Positions 28,033 to 36,218 of a stretch of 64,000 bases of DNA are shown here, one piece after another; the stretch's first letter is position 1; each line of letters opens with the position of its first letter. Made by a program: the position numbers and the translations under genes. Under the pieces are notes generated by a model. That model saw only the letters and a program-made list of their open reading frames with translations, did not search any database and was not told where the DNA came from. The stretch is from UBA4732 sp002404095 (GTDB lineage: Bacteria; Planctomycetota; Planctomycetia; Gemmatales; Gemmataceae): positions 104,180 through 168,179 of the forward strand of contig DAIPWT010000001.1 of NCBI GenBank assembly GCA_036783645.1. Reading direction: 5' to 3'.

Positions 28033-29241
28033 ATGCCCATGCGCCGAACCCTGTTTGTCCTGCTGATCTGCGCATCGGCCGGCTGGGGCGCCGACCTGCG
28101 CACCCTCAAGCAGGAAACCATCACCGGCGAACTCGTCGGCATCTCCGACAAGGAAATCGTCATCGACCGCGGCGCCGAAAAGGTGACGACGCCCATCGAT
28201 CAGGCATTGCTGCTCACCTTCGGGCCGCAGGCCGGCGCCCTGCCCAACGTGCCCTGGGTGGACGTGGAACTGACCGACGGCACGCAACTGCACTGCGCCA
28301 AGTTCGCGGTCGTCAAGAATGAAGTGACCGTGACGCTGTTGGCCGGGCAGACCGTAAAGTTCCCGTTGTCGGGCCTGTCCCAGATGCTGGCCAACGCCCA
28401 CCTGGAGAAGAACCGTAAGGAGTGGGCCGAGGTGCTGGAGAAGACTTCCCGCTCACGCGACGTACTCGCCAAGGTCAAGGACGACGTGCCCAACGCGGTC
28501 GAGGGTGTGATCGGCGCCGCCAACGATTCCGGCGAGACGATCCGTTTCACGTTGCCCAGCGGCAAGGAAGGCGACTTCGCCCTGGCCAACATTTACGGCA
28601 TGGTCTTCAGCCGCAAACCCGATCCCAACGCCGCGCCCGTGCAGGCCCGCCTATTCGACGCGCATCACGACTTCGTCATGGTCAGCGGGGCCGAGATCAC
28701 GCCGACAGGCTTCACGGTGACGACGCCGGCGGGCGCCAGGATCGAGTACACGCCGGCCCTTGTCGTGAAAATGGATTACAGTCACGGTAAGCGCGATTAC
28801 CTCTCCGATATGACGCCTATCAAGGTGGACGAGCGCTGCAACGGAGCCGGCGAGGCGATTCATTTCCGCCGCGACCTCAATCTGGACGACAAACCGTTGC
28901 ATGTGAACAATACGGCCTATGAAAAGGGGCTGGCACTGCATGCGCACACTGAATTGGTTTACGACCTCAAGGGGGAGTACCGCGAGTTTCGCGCGGTGGT
29001 CGGCATCGACGACGACGTGACGGGCGTGGGCCGGCCGGTGCTGGTGGTGATCGAAGCCGACGGCCAGAAGTTGGCCGAGGTGACGCTCGAGCGCGGCGTC
29101 AAGGAAAAGTCGGGGCCGATACCGTTGGTTCGCAACGTTAAGGATGTGAAGAAACTGCGCATCGTGGTGACGCACGACCCGGCGGAGTTTCTTGACCTCG
29201 GCTTGCACGTGGATTTGGCCGACGCCTATGTGAGCAAGTGA
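28033..29241 (+). CDS. Secreted NPCBM-domain protein
   Basis: 402 residues from ATG 28033 (a second ATG at 28039 is equally possible). The signal peptide is MRRTLFVLLICASAGWGA. About residues 20-240 form a beta-rich region with an LRTLKQETITGELVGI start, resembling planctomycete proteins that carry repeated small beta modules. The C-terminal 130 residues are an NPCBM/NEW2 type carbohydrate-binding domain, with the hallmarks LHVNNTAYEKGLALHAHTEL, YREFRAVVGIDD and LRIVVTHDP. It may bind a sugar polymer at the cell surface. No catalytic domain is visible. An in-frame start further upstream would include repeat sequence and lacks a signal peptide. Confidence 0.82.
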   Translation: MPMRRTLFVLLICASAGWGADLRTLKQETITGELVGISDKEIVIDRGAEKVTTPIDQALLLTFGPQAGALPNVPWVDVELTDGTQLHCAKFAVVKNEVTVTLLAGQTVKFPLSGLSQMLANAHLEKNRKEWAEVLEKTSRSRDVLAKVKDDVPNAVEGVIGAANDSGETIRFTLPSGKEGDFALANIYGMVFSRKPDPNAAPVQARLFDAHHDFVMVSGAEITPTGFTVTTPAGARIEYTPALVVKMDYSHGKRDYLSDMTPIKVDERCNGAGEAIHFRRDLNLDDKPLHVNNTAYEKGLALHAHTELVYDLKGEYREFRAVVGIDDDVTGVGRPVLVVIEADGQKLAEVTLERGVKEKSGPIPLVRNVKDVKKLRIVVTHDPAEFLDLGLHVDLADAYVSK

Positions 29242-29243
29242 AG

Positions 29244-29303
29244 ACAAGCCCTGAGCGCAAGCGAGGGGTGAGCCGAAACCCCTCGCTTGCGCTCAGGGCT
29301 TGT
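29244..29303. repeat. Palindromic element, family B (perfect copy)
   Basis: Perfect 26-bp arms (ACAAGCCCTGAGCGCAAGCG...; 29244-29269 and 29278-29303) with an 8-base loop, beginning three bases after the NPCBM stop codon. Confidence 0.92.
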
Positions 29304-29331
29304 AAAGCGCCGCCCCGCCGAAAGGACGACT

Positions 29332-31158
29332 ATGAGCATCCGCAATTATCGCCGCTTATTGACGGCGATGTTTCTTACCGCTGGCATTGTCGCTCTCTTG
29401 GCGTCGGCCCAAGGCGACGATCTCGACAAGCGCTTGCAAGACGCCGAGGCCAATCGCGTCGCCCTCATCGAGCAGGTCAAGAAGCCGGTGATCGCGGTGC
29501 TGGCGCCCGGCGGCCAGGGCGGCGGCTCCGGCGTCCTCATTACCGAGGACGGCTACGCCCTCACCAATTTCCACGTCGCGGCCGCCATCGGCTCGTACTT
29601 CCATTGCGGACTTGCCACCGGCGAAATGTATGACGCCGTGTTGGTCGGCCTCGACCGCGCCGGCGACCTCGCCCTCATTAAGCTCATTCAAAAGAAGGAT
29701 CGCGAAGTCAAATTCCCCGTCGCCACGCTCGGCGACAGCGACAAACTCCAGCCCGGCGACTGGACGCTGGCCCTGGGCAACCCGCTATTGCTGGCGACCG
29801 ACTTCAACCCGACCGTGACCTACGGCATGGTGTCCGGTACGCATCGCTACCAGAAGATCCCGCACCCGACCGGCACATTACTGGAGTATTGCGATTGCAT
29901 TCAGGTTGATACGGCCATCAACCCCGGCAACTCCGGCGGACCGTTGTTCAACATGCAGGGCGAGTTCGTCGGCATCAACAGCGCCGGCTCGCTCGGCAAG
30001 AGCGACCGCATCAACTCCGGCGCCGCTTATTCGATTTCCGTCAACATGATTAAGAACTTCCTCGGCCAACTCCGCGCCGGCATGGAGTGCGATCACGCCA
30101 CGCTCGGCGCCGACGTTGAGCCGGAGAATGAAGAGGGCGGCGTCGGCCGGCTGATCGTGAAGCGCGTCGTTACCGGCTCCGAAGTGGACCGCCGGGGCTT
30201 AGCCGTTGACGACCAGCTTGTCTCGTTCGCCGGCTGGCCGCTGACGAACATCAATCAGTACAAGAACAAACTCGGCATCTATCCCAAGGGCTGGCGCGTG
30301 CCGCTCGTCTTTCGCCATGAGACCACCGACCGCCGCGAAGTGTTGGTGCGCCTGCCCGGCCGTCGGCCCGACGTGATCCCTGACAACCGAACGGACAACC
30401 CGACGGCCGACGCGGAAACCACGCCGCCGCCGTTGCCGCCGCCGCCCGCCGGCACCGACGCGGCCAAGCTCTATGAGGGCAAACTCGGCTTCGCCAACTA
30501 TTATTTCAACAAATTGGAGCGGAAGCGTCTCATGGATGCTTTTCACGCCAAGGGCGACTTCAGCGGCTTGCGCGGCGATTGGACGATGAAGGCGGCATGC
30601 ACCCTCGGCAAGAAGATTTCCACCGCTCAAATCGCCGTCAAGGCGCCGACCAAAGAGGACAAGAGCGAGAAAATAGTCGCCGACGTCGATCTCGTCGGCT
30701 ACACCGTCGATCCGCTTTCCACGGAAACGAAGCTGGAGGATTTGGCTCTGCCGAAGGGAAGCGGCGGGCTGCTGGTCGCCCTGTATCAGTACCGCCAGTT
30801 GCTGGCGTTCGGCGACAAGGGTTTTTCCGGCGAGTTCAGCCACGGCGGCGTCGAGCCGTTCTACCCGCCGCTGCCCGGCGACGCCGGGCCGGACTACATA
30901 AAGCAGCGCGTGATGTGCGAAGTATTGCGCACGCAGCTGGCCGGCGTGCCTGCCAAATGGTATTTCTCGAAAGGCGACGGCAGCTTGCTCGGCTTCGAGG
31001 TCGTCGTGGACCGCGACGACGATCCGTGTGAAGTCTACCTGTCGGAATACCATCAGGAGGAGGGTCGGTCCTTGCCGGGGCGCATGGAGGTGCGATACAA
31101 GGACAAGACTTATGCGGTCCTGAATGGGATTAATTGGAAGCTGGAGCCGGTCAAGTAG
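29332..31158 (+). CDS. Exported S1C (HtrA-type) serine protease with PDZ and C-terminal extension
   Basis: 608 residues. The signal peptide is LLTAMFLTAGIVALLASAQG. The trypsin-like domain has an intact triad: His81 (TNFHVAA), Asp112 (AGDLALIKL) and Ser201 (NPGNSGGPLF). A PDZ-like domain follows at about residues 255-345 (VKRVVTGSEVDRRGLAVDDQ), then a Pro-rich linker (TTPPPLPPPPAGTDA, about 365-380) and a C-terminal domain of about 220 residues unlike other proteins I recognise. It is predicted to act in the periplasm-like space on misfolded or specific substrates. ATG 29332 with AAAGGA upstream is used; the frame upstream is repeat DNA. It heads a three-gene array in which the next two members are catalytically altered. 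Confidence 0.9.
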   Translation: MSIRNYRRLLTAMFLTAGIVALLASAQGDDLDKRLQDAEANRVALIEQVKKPVIAVLAPGGQGGGSGVLITEDGYALTNFHVAAAIGSYFHCGLATGEMYDAVLVGLDRAGDLALIKLIQKKDREVKFPVATLGDSDKLQPGDWTLALGNPLLLATDFNPTVTYGMVSGTHRYQKIPHPTGTLLEYCDCIQVDTAINPGNSGGPLFNMQGEFVGINSAGSLGKSDRINSGAAYSISVNMIKNFLGQLRAGMECDHATLGADVEPENEEGGVGRLIVKRVVTGSEVDRRGLAVDDQLVSFAGWPLTNINQYKNKLGIYPKGWRVPLVFRHETTDRREVLVRLPGRRPDVIPDNRTDNPTADAETTPPPLPPPPAGTDAAKLYEGKLGFANYYFNKLERKRLMDAFHAKGDFSGLRGDWTMKAACTLGKKISTAQIAVKAPTKEDKSEKIVADVDLVGYTVDPLSTETKLEDLALPKGSGGLLVALYQYRQLLAFGDKGFSGEFSHGGVEPFYPPLPGDAGPDYIKQRVMCEVLRTQLAGVPAKWYFSKGDGSLLGFEVVVDRDDDPCEVYLSEYHQEEGRSLPGRMEVRYKDKTYAVLNGINWKLEPVK

Positions 31159-31194
31159 ACGCGACGCTAAACCGCCATCGGAGACGCACCCCCC

Positions 31195-32277
31195 ATGAAT
31201 CGACTCGTCCGAATCGGCGCCCTGTTGGCGCCGGCCGTTCTGCTCTTCACCGCCGCCGCGCGCGCCGACGACTCCTTGACCAAGGTCGCGGAAGAAGTCA
31301 ATAAAAAGATGGTGAAAGTCTGGGGTTCGGGCGGCCTGCACGGCTTGCCCGCGTTCGGCACCGGCATTGTCGTCTCGCCGGACGGCTACATCCTGACCGC
31401 CAATACCCAGTTGCTCGACACGCGCGACCTGCGCGTCCACCTCTGGGACGGCAGCAAGTATCACGGCGAAGTCGTGGCGCAGGAGCCGGAACTGGACATC
31501 GCCCTCATCAAGATCGGCAACGACAAGGACAAGGTCGAAGACCTGCCGTATTTCGACCTCGCCGAGGCGGCGAAGAGACCGCCGGTGGATGTGGGCGCCG
31601 GCGTACTGGCGTTCAGCAACGCTTTCGAGATCGCCACGCGCGACGACCCGGTGTCGGTGCAACACGCCGTCGTCACGGCCTTCGCCAAGCTGCAAGGGCG
31701 TAATGGTTTCTACGAAATGCCGTTCACCGGCAAGGTCTACATGGTAGACGCCGTAACCAACAACCCCGGCGCGGCCGGCGGCGCCTTGACGACGCGCAAA
31801 GGTGAACTAATCGGCGTCATCGGCCGCGGCTTGAAAAACGAACTGACGGGCACTTGGATGAACTACTCCATCCCCGTCAGCGCCGCGGTGCAAGTAAAGC
31901 AACCGGACGGCAAGACCGCGACGGCCAGCATGATCGACCTGCTCTTGAGGAAGAACAAGTACACCAAGATCAACCCCGATAGTAAGCCCGGCGAGGGCTA
32001 CGCGGCTTACACCGGCATCGTGCTGGTGGCCGAGCCGGTGGACATCACGCCGCCGTATATCGAGGACGTAATTCCGGGGTCGCCGGCCGCCGCGGCGGGA
32101 CTTAAATCGGACGACCTGATCGTCTATGTCGGCGGTGTCTCGGTGAAGACAATCGACGCCTATAAAGAGCTGATAAAGCACTATCCGCCTAACCAGAAGA
32201 TTCAACTGGAGGTGCGTCGCGGCGACATGCTCACGACCATCGAGCTGACGCCGACGGAGCCGCCTAAGAAGCACTAA
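31195..32277 (+). CDS. S1C-protease-like pseudoenzyme with PDZ domain
   Basis: 360 residues, signal peptide RIGALLAPAVLLFTAAARA. The fold follows the upstream protease, but the catalytic His is Thr71 (YILTANTQLL in place of TNxHV) and the catalytic Ser is Ala194 (NNPGAAGGAL in place of GNSGG). The Asp (Asp101, ELDIALIKI) remains. A PDZ domain at about residues 280-350 is intact (VIPGSPAAAAGLKSDDLIVY). It cannot cleave by the S1 mechanism, and a binding or regulatory role toward the neighbouring proteases is inferred. It is 36 bases after the active protease with no repeat between them, so this pair is the tightest link of the array. Confidence 0.88.
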   Translation: MNRLVRIGALLAPAVLLFTAAARADDSLTKVAEEVNKKMVKVWGSGGLHGLPAFGTGIVVSPDGYILTANTQLLDTRDLRVHLWDGSKYHGEVVAQEPELDIALIKIGNDKDKVEDLPYFDLAEAAKRPPVDVGAGVLAFSNAFEIATRDDPVSVQHAVVTAFAKLQGRNGFYEMPFTGKVYMVDAVTNNPGAAGGALTTRKGELIGVIGRGLKNELTGTWMNYSIPVSAAVQVKQPDGKTATASMIDLLLRKNKYTKINPDSKPGEGYAAYTGIVLVAEPVDITPPYIEDVIPGSPAAAAGLKSDDLIVYVGGVSVKTIDAYKELIKHYPPNQKIQLEVRRGDMLTTIELTPTEPPKKH

Positions 32278-32279
32278 AA

Positions 32280-32340
32280 ACAAGCCCTGAGCGCAAGCGA
32301 GGGGTTTTGCTCAACCCCTCGCTTGCGCTCGGGGCTGTTT
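32280..32340. repeat. Palindromic element, family B (partly decayed)
   Basis: The inner 18 bp of the arms is perfect (GAGCGCAAGCGAGGGGTT and complement, 32289-32306 and 32313-32330) with a 6-base loop; the outer ends carry mismatches. It begins three bases after the pseudoprotease stop. Confidence 0.88.
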
Positions 32341-32353
32341 AAGAGATCTCTCT

Positions 32354-34390
32354 ATGACGACGCAACGACGAACCTTTCTGCTGCTGGGCGTTCTGGTCTT
32401 ATTGGCCCCGGCGGCACGGGCCGACGACGACCTCGGCGACGTGAAAGAGAAGGCGATCAAGGCGGCCGTCGCCAAGGTCGCGCCGTGCGTGGTGCAGATT
32501 GAGACCCAAGGCGGCGTGGACATGGTGCGCGCGGCCGGGCCGCGCGGCGGCATGATCCGTCGTGGCATGGGGCCGACGAGCGGCCTCATCGTCGGCGCCG
32601 ACGGCTACATCATTTCCAGCGCCTTTAATTTCGCCAATAAGCCCTCCACGATTGACGTTTCCATTCCCGGCCACAAACAGCGCTATCCGGCCAAGGTGGT
32701 CGCCACCGATCAAACCCGCATGTTGACGCTCCTCAAGATCGAAGTTGCCGGCCTGCCCGTGCCGACGCCGGCGCCCAAAGCGCAGCTCAAGATCGGTCAA
32801 ACGGCCCTCGCCGTCGGCCGCACGCTGCCCGATACCGTCGATGAATCGCCGTCCGTCTCGGTCGGCATCATCAGCGCTCTCGGCCGCATTTGGGGCAAGG
32901 CCGTGCAGACCGACGCCAAGGTTTCGCCGGCCAACTACGGCGGGCCGCTTATCGACTTGCTCGGCCGCGTTCAGGGCGTGATCGTGCCGGCGTCGCCTTA
33001 CGCCGAAGGTCAGACGGCCGGCTTCGAGATGTACGACTCAGGCCTGGGCTTCGCCATTCCGCTTGAAGATATTAACGCTATTCTACCTCGCTTAAAGAGT
33101 GGAACCGATCTCAAACGCGGCATCCTCGGCGTCACGATTCAGGGCCAAGACCCGTACACAACGAAACCCTTGGTGAGCACCGTCGAGCCGGGGTCGGCGG
33201 CCGACAAGGCCGGCGTCCACCCCGGCGACCGCCTCACGGAGATCGACGGCCAGCCCATTGATACGCAAGTCCAGCTACAAACGAGGCTCGGCACGAAGTA
33301 CGAAGGGGATGTCATTGGGGTCAAGATCGAGCGCGGCGGGGCCGTGGTTAATCTGCCGGCCGTAACCCTGGCCGGCACAGTGGCCGCTTATGGCCAAGCG
33401 TTCCTGGGCGTCTTGCCGATGCGCGACGATCCGGGGCCGGGCGTTGAAGTCCGCTGGGTCTACCCGAACAGTCCGGCGGACATGGCCGGCGTTAAGGTCG
33501 GCGACCGCATTATCCGCATCGACTGTCCGCCGCTGCCCGGCCAGCCTCCCGGCAAGCAGCCGATCATCGACCGCGACCGCTTCCTCGACCTGATGGCCCG
33601 CCTGCGGCCGGGCACGGACGTAAAGCTCGACGTGACTCGAAAAGTCGGCGGCAAAACGGATACACTTCTGACAAAACTAGCTGAACAGCCCGACGCCGTG
33701 CCTGAGAAGCTGCCGGCCGAGGCCTCGGCCAAGCTGGCGCCGAAGAAGGACGGCAAGCCGGAACTGGGCCTGGTCAAGTACGCCAGCGCCAGCGGCGACC
33801 ACAGCTATTACGTCTTCGCGCCGGAGAAGTACGACCCGGCCGTCTCCTACGGCCTCATCGTTTGGCTGCACCCGGCCGGCAAGGTGCGCGAGGACGACGT
33901 GAAAAAGTTCCGGGACGCCTGGGAGGACTATTGCGAACAGAATCATCTCATTCTGCTCATGCCGCTCGCGGAGGGCGAGGACGGCTGGAAGCGCGACGAG
34001 GCCGGTTTCATTCAAGAGGCGGTGAAGGCGGTGACGACCGGCTTTAACATTGACAAGCGCCGCGTCGTGCTGCACGGCATGGGCGTCGGCGGCGAAATGG
34101 CGTTCTACCTCGCGTTCCACAATCGCGATCTCTATAGGGCGGTGGCGACGACAGGCTCGCCGCTGGGCGGTGAGCCGAAGGAGCGGTCGGCTTCGCAGCC
34201 GTTAAGTTTCTATATCGTGGCCGGCGGCAAAGACCCGTTGAAAGACCTGATTAAGGACGGCGAAAAGAAGCTGACGGACCACAAATACGCGGCCGTGTAC
34301 AAGGAAATCAAGGACATGGGCCAGCAGTATTTGGACCTGCCGACGTTGAAGGAGTTGGTGCGCTGGATCGACGCGCTCGACCGGCTGTGA
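32354..34390 (+). CDS. Double pseudoenzyme: dead S1C protease, two PDZ domains, dead esterase-like domain
   Basis: 678 residues, signal peptide FLLLGVLVLLAPAARADDD. In the protease domain (about 30-240) all three triad positions are changed: His to Phe91 (YIISSAFNFA), Asp to Met123 (RMLTLLKIE), Ser to Tyr195 (SPANYGGPL). PDZ 1 (about 255-335) and PDZ 2 (about 345-455) look intact. The C-terminal 210 residues have an alpha/beta-hydrolase fold of the poly(3-hydroxybutyrate)-depolymerase/esterase type (YGLIVWLHPAGK, VVLHGMGVGGEMAF), but the nucleophile elbow GxSxG reads G-M-G577-V-G. Thus both enzyme domains lack the residues for catalysis while the folds are kept. A scaffold or substrate-binding role at the cell surface is inferred. 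Confidence 0.86.
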   Translation: MTTQRRTFLLLGVLVLLAPAARADDDLGDVKEKAIKAAVAKVAPCVVQIETQGGVDMVRAAGPRGGMIRRGMGPTSGLIVGADGYIISSAFNFANKPSTIDVSIPGHKQRYPAKVVATDQTRMLTLLKIEVAGLPVPTPAPKAQLKIGQTALAVGRTLPDTVDESPSVSVGIISALGRIWGKAVQTDAKVSPANYGGPLIDLLGRVQGVIVPASPYAEGQTAGFEMYDSGLGFAIPLEDINAILPRLKSGTDLKRGILGVTIQGQDPYTTKPLVSTVEPGSAADKAGVHPGDRLTEIDGQPIDTQVQLQTRLGTKYEGDVIGVKIERGGAVVNLPAVTLAGTVAAYGQAFLGVLPMRDDPGPGVEVRWVYPNSPADMAGVKVGDRIIRIDCPPLPGQPPGKQPIIDRDRFLDLMARLRPGTDVKLDVTRKVGGKTDTLLTKLAEQPDAVPEKLPAEASAKLAPKKDGKPELGLVKYASASGDHSYYVFAPEKYDPAVSYGLIVWLHPAGKVREDDVKKFRDAWEDYCEQNHLILLMPLAEGEDGWKRDEAGFIQEAVKAVTTGFNIDKRRVVLHGMGVGGEMAFYLAFHNRDLYRAVATTGSPLGGEPKERSASQPLSFYIVAGGKDPLKDLIKDGEKKLTDHKYAAVYKEIKDMGQQYLDLPTLKELVRWIDALDRL

Positions 34391-34395
34391 CTTCC

Positions 34396-34458
34396 TACGA
34401 GCCGCGACCGTGAGGGAGCGGGGACAGCGTCCCCGCTCCCTCACGGTCGCGGCTCGTA
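34396..34458. repeat. Palindromic element, family C variant
   Basis: Perfect 30-bp arms (TACGAGCCGCGACCGTGAGG...; 34396-34425 and 34429-34458) separated by three bases. It shares GCCGCGACC with other family C copies. Confidence 0.9.
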
Positions 34459-34651
34459 AGATCGGCGATTACTCTTTATCCGACTTCAGCGCCACCTCCA
34501 GCTGGTGGCTGGCCTTATCGCACGCCTCAATGGCCTCATCACGCGGGCAACGTTCGTCCCGATGAGCATTCAACCCCCGCGCGGCCGGAAGGTTTCGCGG
34601 GGGGAAGGCCGGAGGATTCCAACACCCAGTGCGATCCGCCGCGGCGCCTGG

Positions 34652-35065
34652 TCAGGCGCCGCGCCTGGTCAAGCGTGCCTCTTGGTACAACGGCTTACGG
34701 CACCCGGCGATGAGCCGCCGCACTTCGGCCAATTCCTCGGCCGACAGCCTCCATTCCCACAGTCCCCAGCAGTCCGCGACCACCCGCGGCGACAGCCACC
34801 GCACGAATTGGTCCCAGAGTGAGCGATGGCTGTCGAATAGGTGTTCATAGAACGCCACCGCGGCTGCATTCCACAGATCCTTGGCCTTCTGCTCCAAGCA
34901 CCACTCGGCATATCCATAGATTCGTCGGAGCATTTCCGTGTCGCCCTTTTGGTGAGCCTCACGGACCATCGGCAGCAGCTCGAAGAATACATGTAAATGC
35001 TGAAATCCGACTGCTGCACGTCGCAACGCAAGTTGGGGAACAGAGCCAGAGCTTTTCGCCGCCAA
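34652..35065 (-). CDS. DUF7674-like small protein, possibly frameshifted near its start
   Basis: 137 residues as read. The section MVREAHQKGDTEMLRRIYGY, AEWCLEQKAKDLWNAAAVAF and YEHLFDSHRSLW resembles the DUF7674 family, small helical proteins of unknown role that often sit near SMI1 or toxin-like genes. The first 20 residues of this frame are poor, whereas the neighbouring frame reads ALALFPNLRCDVQQSDF just upstream (from ATG 35073), which looks like a better N-terminus. A one-base slip around 34990-35030, real or a sequencing error, would join the two. A perfect 8-bp-arm hairpin (34643-34660) overlaps the stop codon. Confidence 0.55.
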   Translation of the reverse strand: MAAKSSGSVPQLALRRAAVGFQHLHVFFELLPMVREAHQKGDTEMLRRIYGYAEWCLEQKAKDLWNAAAVAFYEHLFDSHRSLWDQFVRWLSPRVVADCWGLWEWRLSAEELAEVRRLIAGCRKPLYQEARLTRRGA

Positions 35066-35096
35066 GTTGCCACACGACTTCCTCCTCAGCTGAGGA

Positions 35097-35312
35097 CTAC
35101 TTCTCCGGCTGAAGGTGCGACCACGCCGCTTCCTCCTCTGGCCTTGACCAGTCCGATAGCGCCGCCTCAGCCAGTAAGGCGACCTCGCCGGGAACCACGG
35201 CTGGCTCCTCCAAGACCGTCACCAACGCCCTACGGGGACTGGAGACGTGAACGTCTCCGAGTAGCCGGACCTGGCCGTCGGCGTCTACGACCGCCTCAAC
35301 CGTTTGGATCAT
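35097..35312 (-). CDS. Small conserved hypothetical, antitoxin-like
   Basis: 71 residues: a short beta-rich start (MIQTVEAVVDADGQVRLLGD), an ALVTVLEE segment and an acidic, Trp-containing C-terminus (SDWSRPEEEAAWSHLQ). This layout recalls small VapB/AbrB-like or DUF2281-like antitoxins, but no firm assignment is possible. GGAGG precedes the ATG by 6 bases. The start overlaps the 3' end of the HicB-like gene by 17 bases, so the two are co-expressed. No toxin gene follows directly. Confidence 0.6.
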   Translation of the reverse strand: MIQTVEAVVDADGQVRLLGDVHVSSPRRALVTVLEEPAVVPGEVALLAEAALSDWSRPEEEAAWSHLQPEK

Positions 35313-35490
35313 CGGGAACCTCCGCTCTCTGAAATCGATCCTTAAGGGCCGCAAGGTACTCATGGATGGCATCCTGTATATTGGCCAGCGCCTCTTCTTC
35401 GGTGTCCCCTTCGGACCAACAGCCGGGCAAGGCCGGGACGAAAACGCTGATCCCTTCGTCGGTGCGGTGAAGGGCGATTTTGTACTTCAT
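35296..35490 (-). CDS. HicB-like protein (type II antitoxin fold)
   Basis: 64 residues. MKYKIALHRTDEGISVFVPA, LPGCWSEGDTEEEALANIQD and AIHEYLAAL form the RNase-H-like HicB core. The C-terminal DNA-binding part of longer HicB proteins is missing, as in the short HicB-like class. No HicA gene is next to it, so it may be an orphan or pair with the small overlapping downstream protein. I used the ATG at 35490 (AGGAGG-like site upstream in CTTTGCAGGAGGTTCC) rather than an earlier ATG, which lacks a site. Confidence 0.8.
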   Translation of the reverse strand: MKYKIALHRTDEGISVFVPALPGCWSEGDTEEEALANIQDAIHEYLAALKDRFQRAEVPDDPNG

Positions 35491-35582
35491 TGGAACCTCC
35501 TGCAAAGTATCAAAAAAGGCGTCAGGAATCGCGAACGCGATCAAGATTCCTGACGCCTTTCCCTTTTAGCCCGTCCTCGACG

Positions 35583-36218
35583 TTACTTCAATTCCACCGA
35601 CCAGTAAGCACTATCAAGGAACGTGCGCCACGACTGGTACTTGCTGTGCGTCAGTTTCAGGTTGAGCATCGGGCTGCGCTTCGGCTTCTCCGGCTTGCGG
35701 ATCAGGTGCATGTGGGCCTCTTTGGGCGTGCGGCCGCCCTTCTTGACGTTGCACGAGACGCAGGCGCAGACGATGTTCTCCCACGACGCGATGCCGCCTT
35801 GGCTGCGCGGCGATACGTGGTCGAGGCTCAGTTCCGAAGTCGGGAACTTCTTGCCGCAGTACTGACACTGGTTATTGTCGCGGGCGAAGATATTGCGCCG
35901 GTTGAACTTGACCGTCTGCCGTGGCATCCGGTCGTAACTCGTCAGGCGGATGACGCGCGGCGCCTGAATCTGGGTGTTGACCGTGCGAACCCAGTCGTCG
36001 TCTTCCTGACGGTAGTATTGGGCGCGGTATTCGCTGACCTCGCGCCAGGTGGCGAAGTTATAGGTGGCGAATTGGCCGTCTTCCAGGCTCACCACCTCGG
36101 CCAATTCCTTGAACAGCAGGCAAAAGGCCCGCCGTACGGAAATCACGTGGACGGCCATGAACAGCTTGTTCAAGACCAGCACGCTGGCGTCCAAGGCGGA
36201 GTTGGGGCTGGAGTTCAT
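35583..36218 (-). CDS. HNH endonuclease
   Basis: 211 residues. The C-terminal HNH module is complete: zinc-binding C118-x-x-C121, the D133-H134 pair (LSLDHVSPRSQGG), N148 (ASWENIVCACVSC) and the second zinc pair C153/C156. The N-terminal 100 residues (VLVLNKLFMAVHVISVRRAF) match the HNH proteins found widely in cyanobacteria and planctomycetes that have no linked methylase. Possible roles are DNA repair or defence; unknown here. A strong AAAGGGAAT site precedes the ATG. Confidence 0.9.
   Translation of the reverse strand: MNSSPNSALDASVLVLNKLFMAVHVISVRRAFCLLFKELAEVVSLEDGQFATYNFATWREVSEYRAQYYRQEDDDWVRTVNTQIQAPRVIRLTSYDRMPRQTVKFNRRNIFARDNNQCQYCGKKFPTSELSLDHVSPRSQGGIASWENIVCACVSCNVKKGGRTPKEAHMHLIRKPEKPKRSPMLNLKLTHSKYQSWRTFLDSAYWSVELK

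Noticed and set aside
30199..31695. 498-residue minus-strand frame across two protease-like genes
   Set aside because: Antisense to an intact catalytic triad and a PDZ protein; shadow of high GC.
34469..34573. Minus-strand fragment reading RDERCPRDEAIEACDKASHQ and onward to a stop
   Set aside because: Composition looks protein-like and it may be the tail of a decayed gene, but there is no good start codon and only about 34 residues, so I did not call it a gene.
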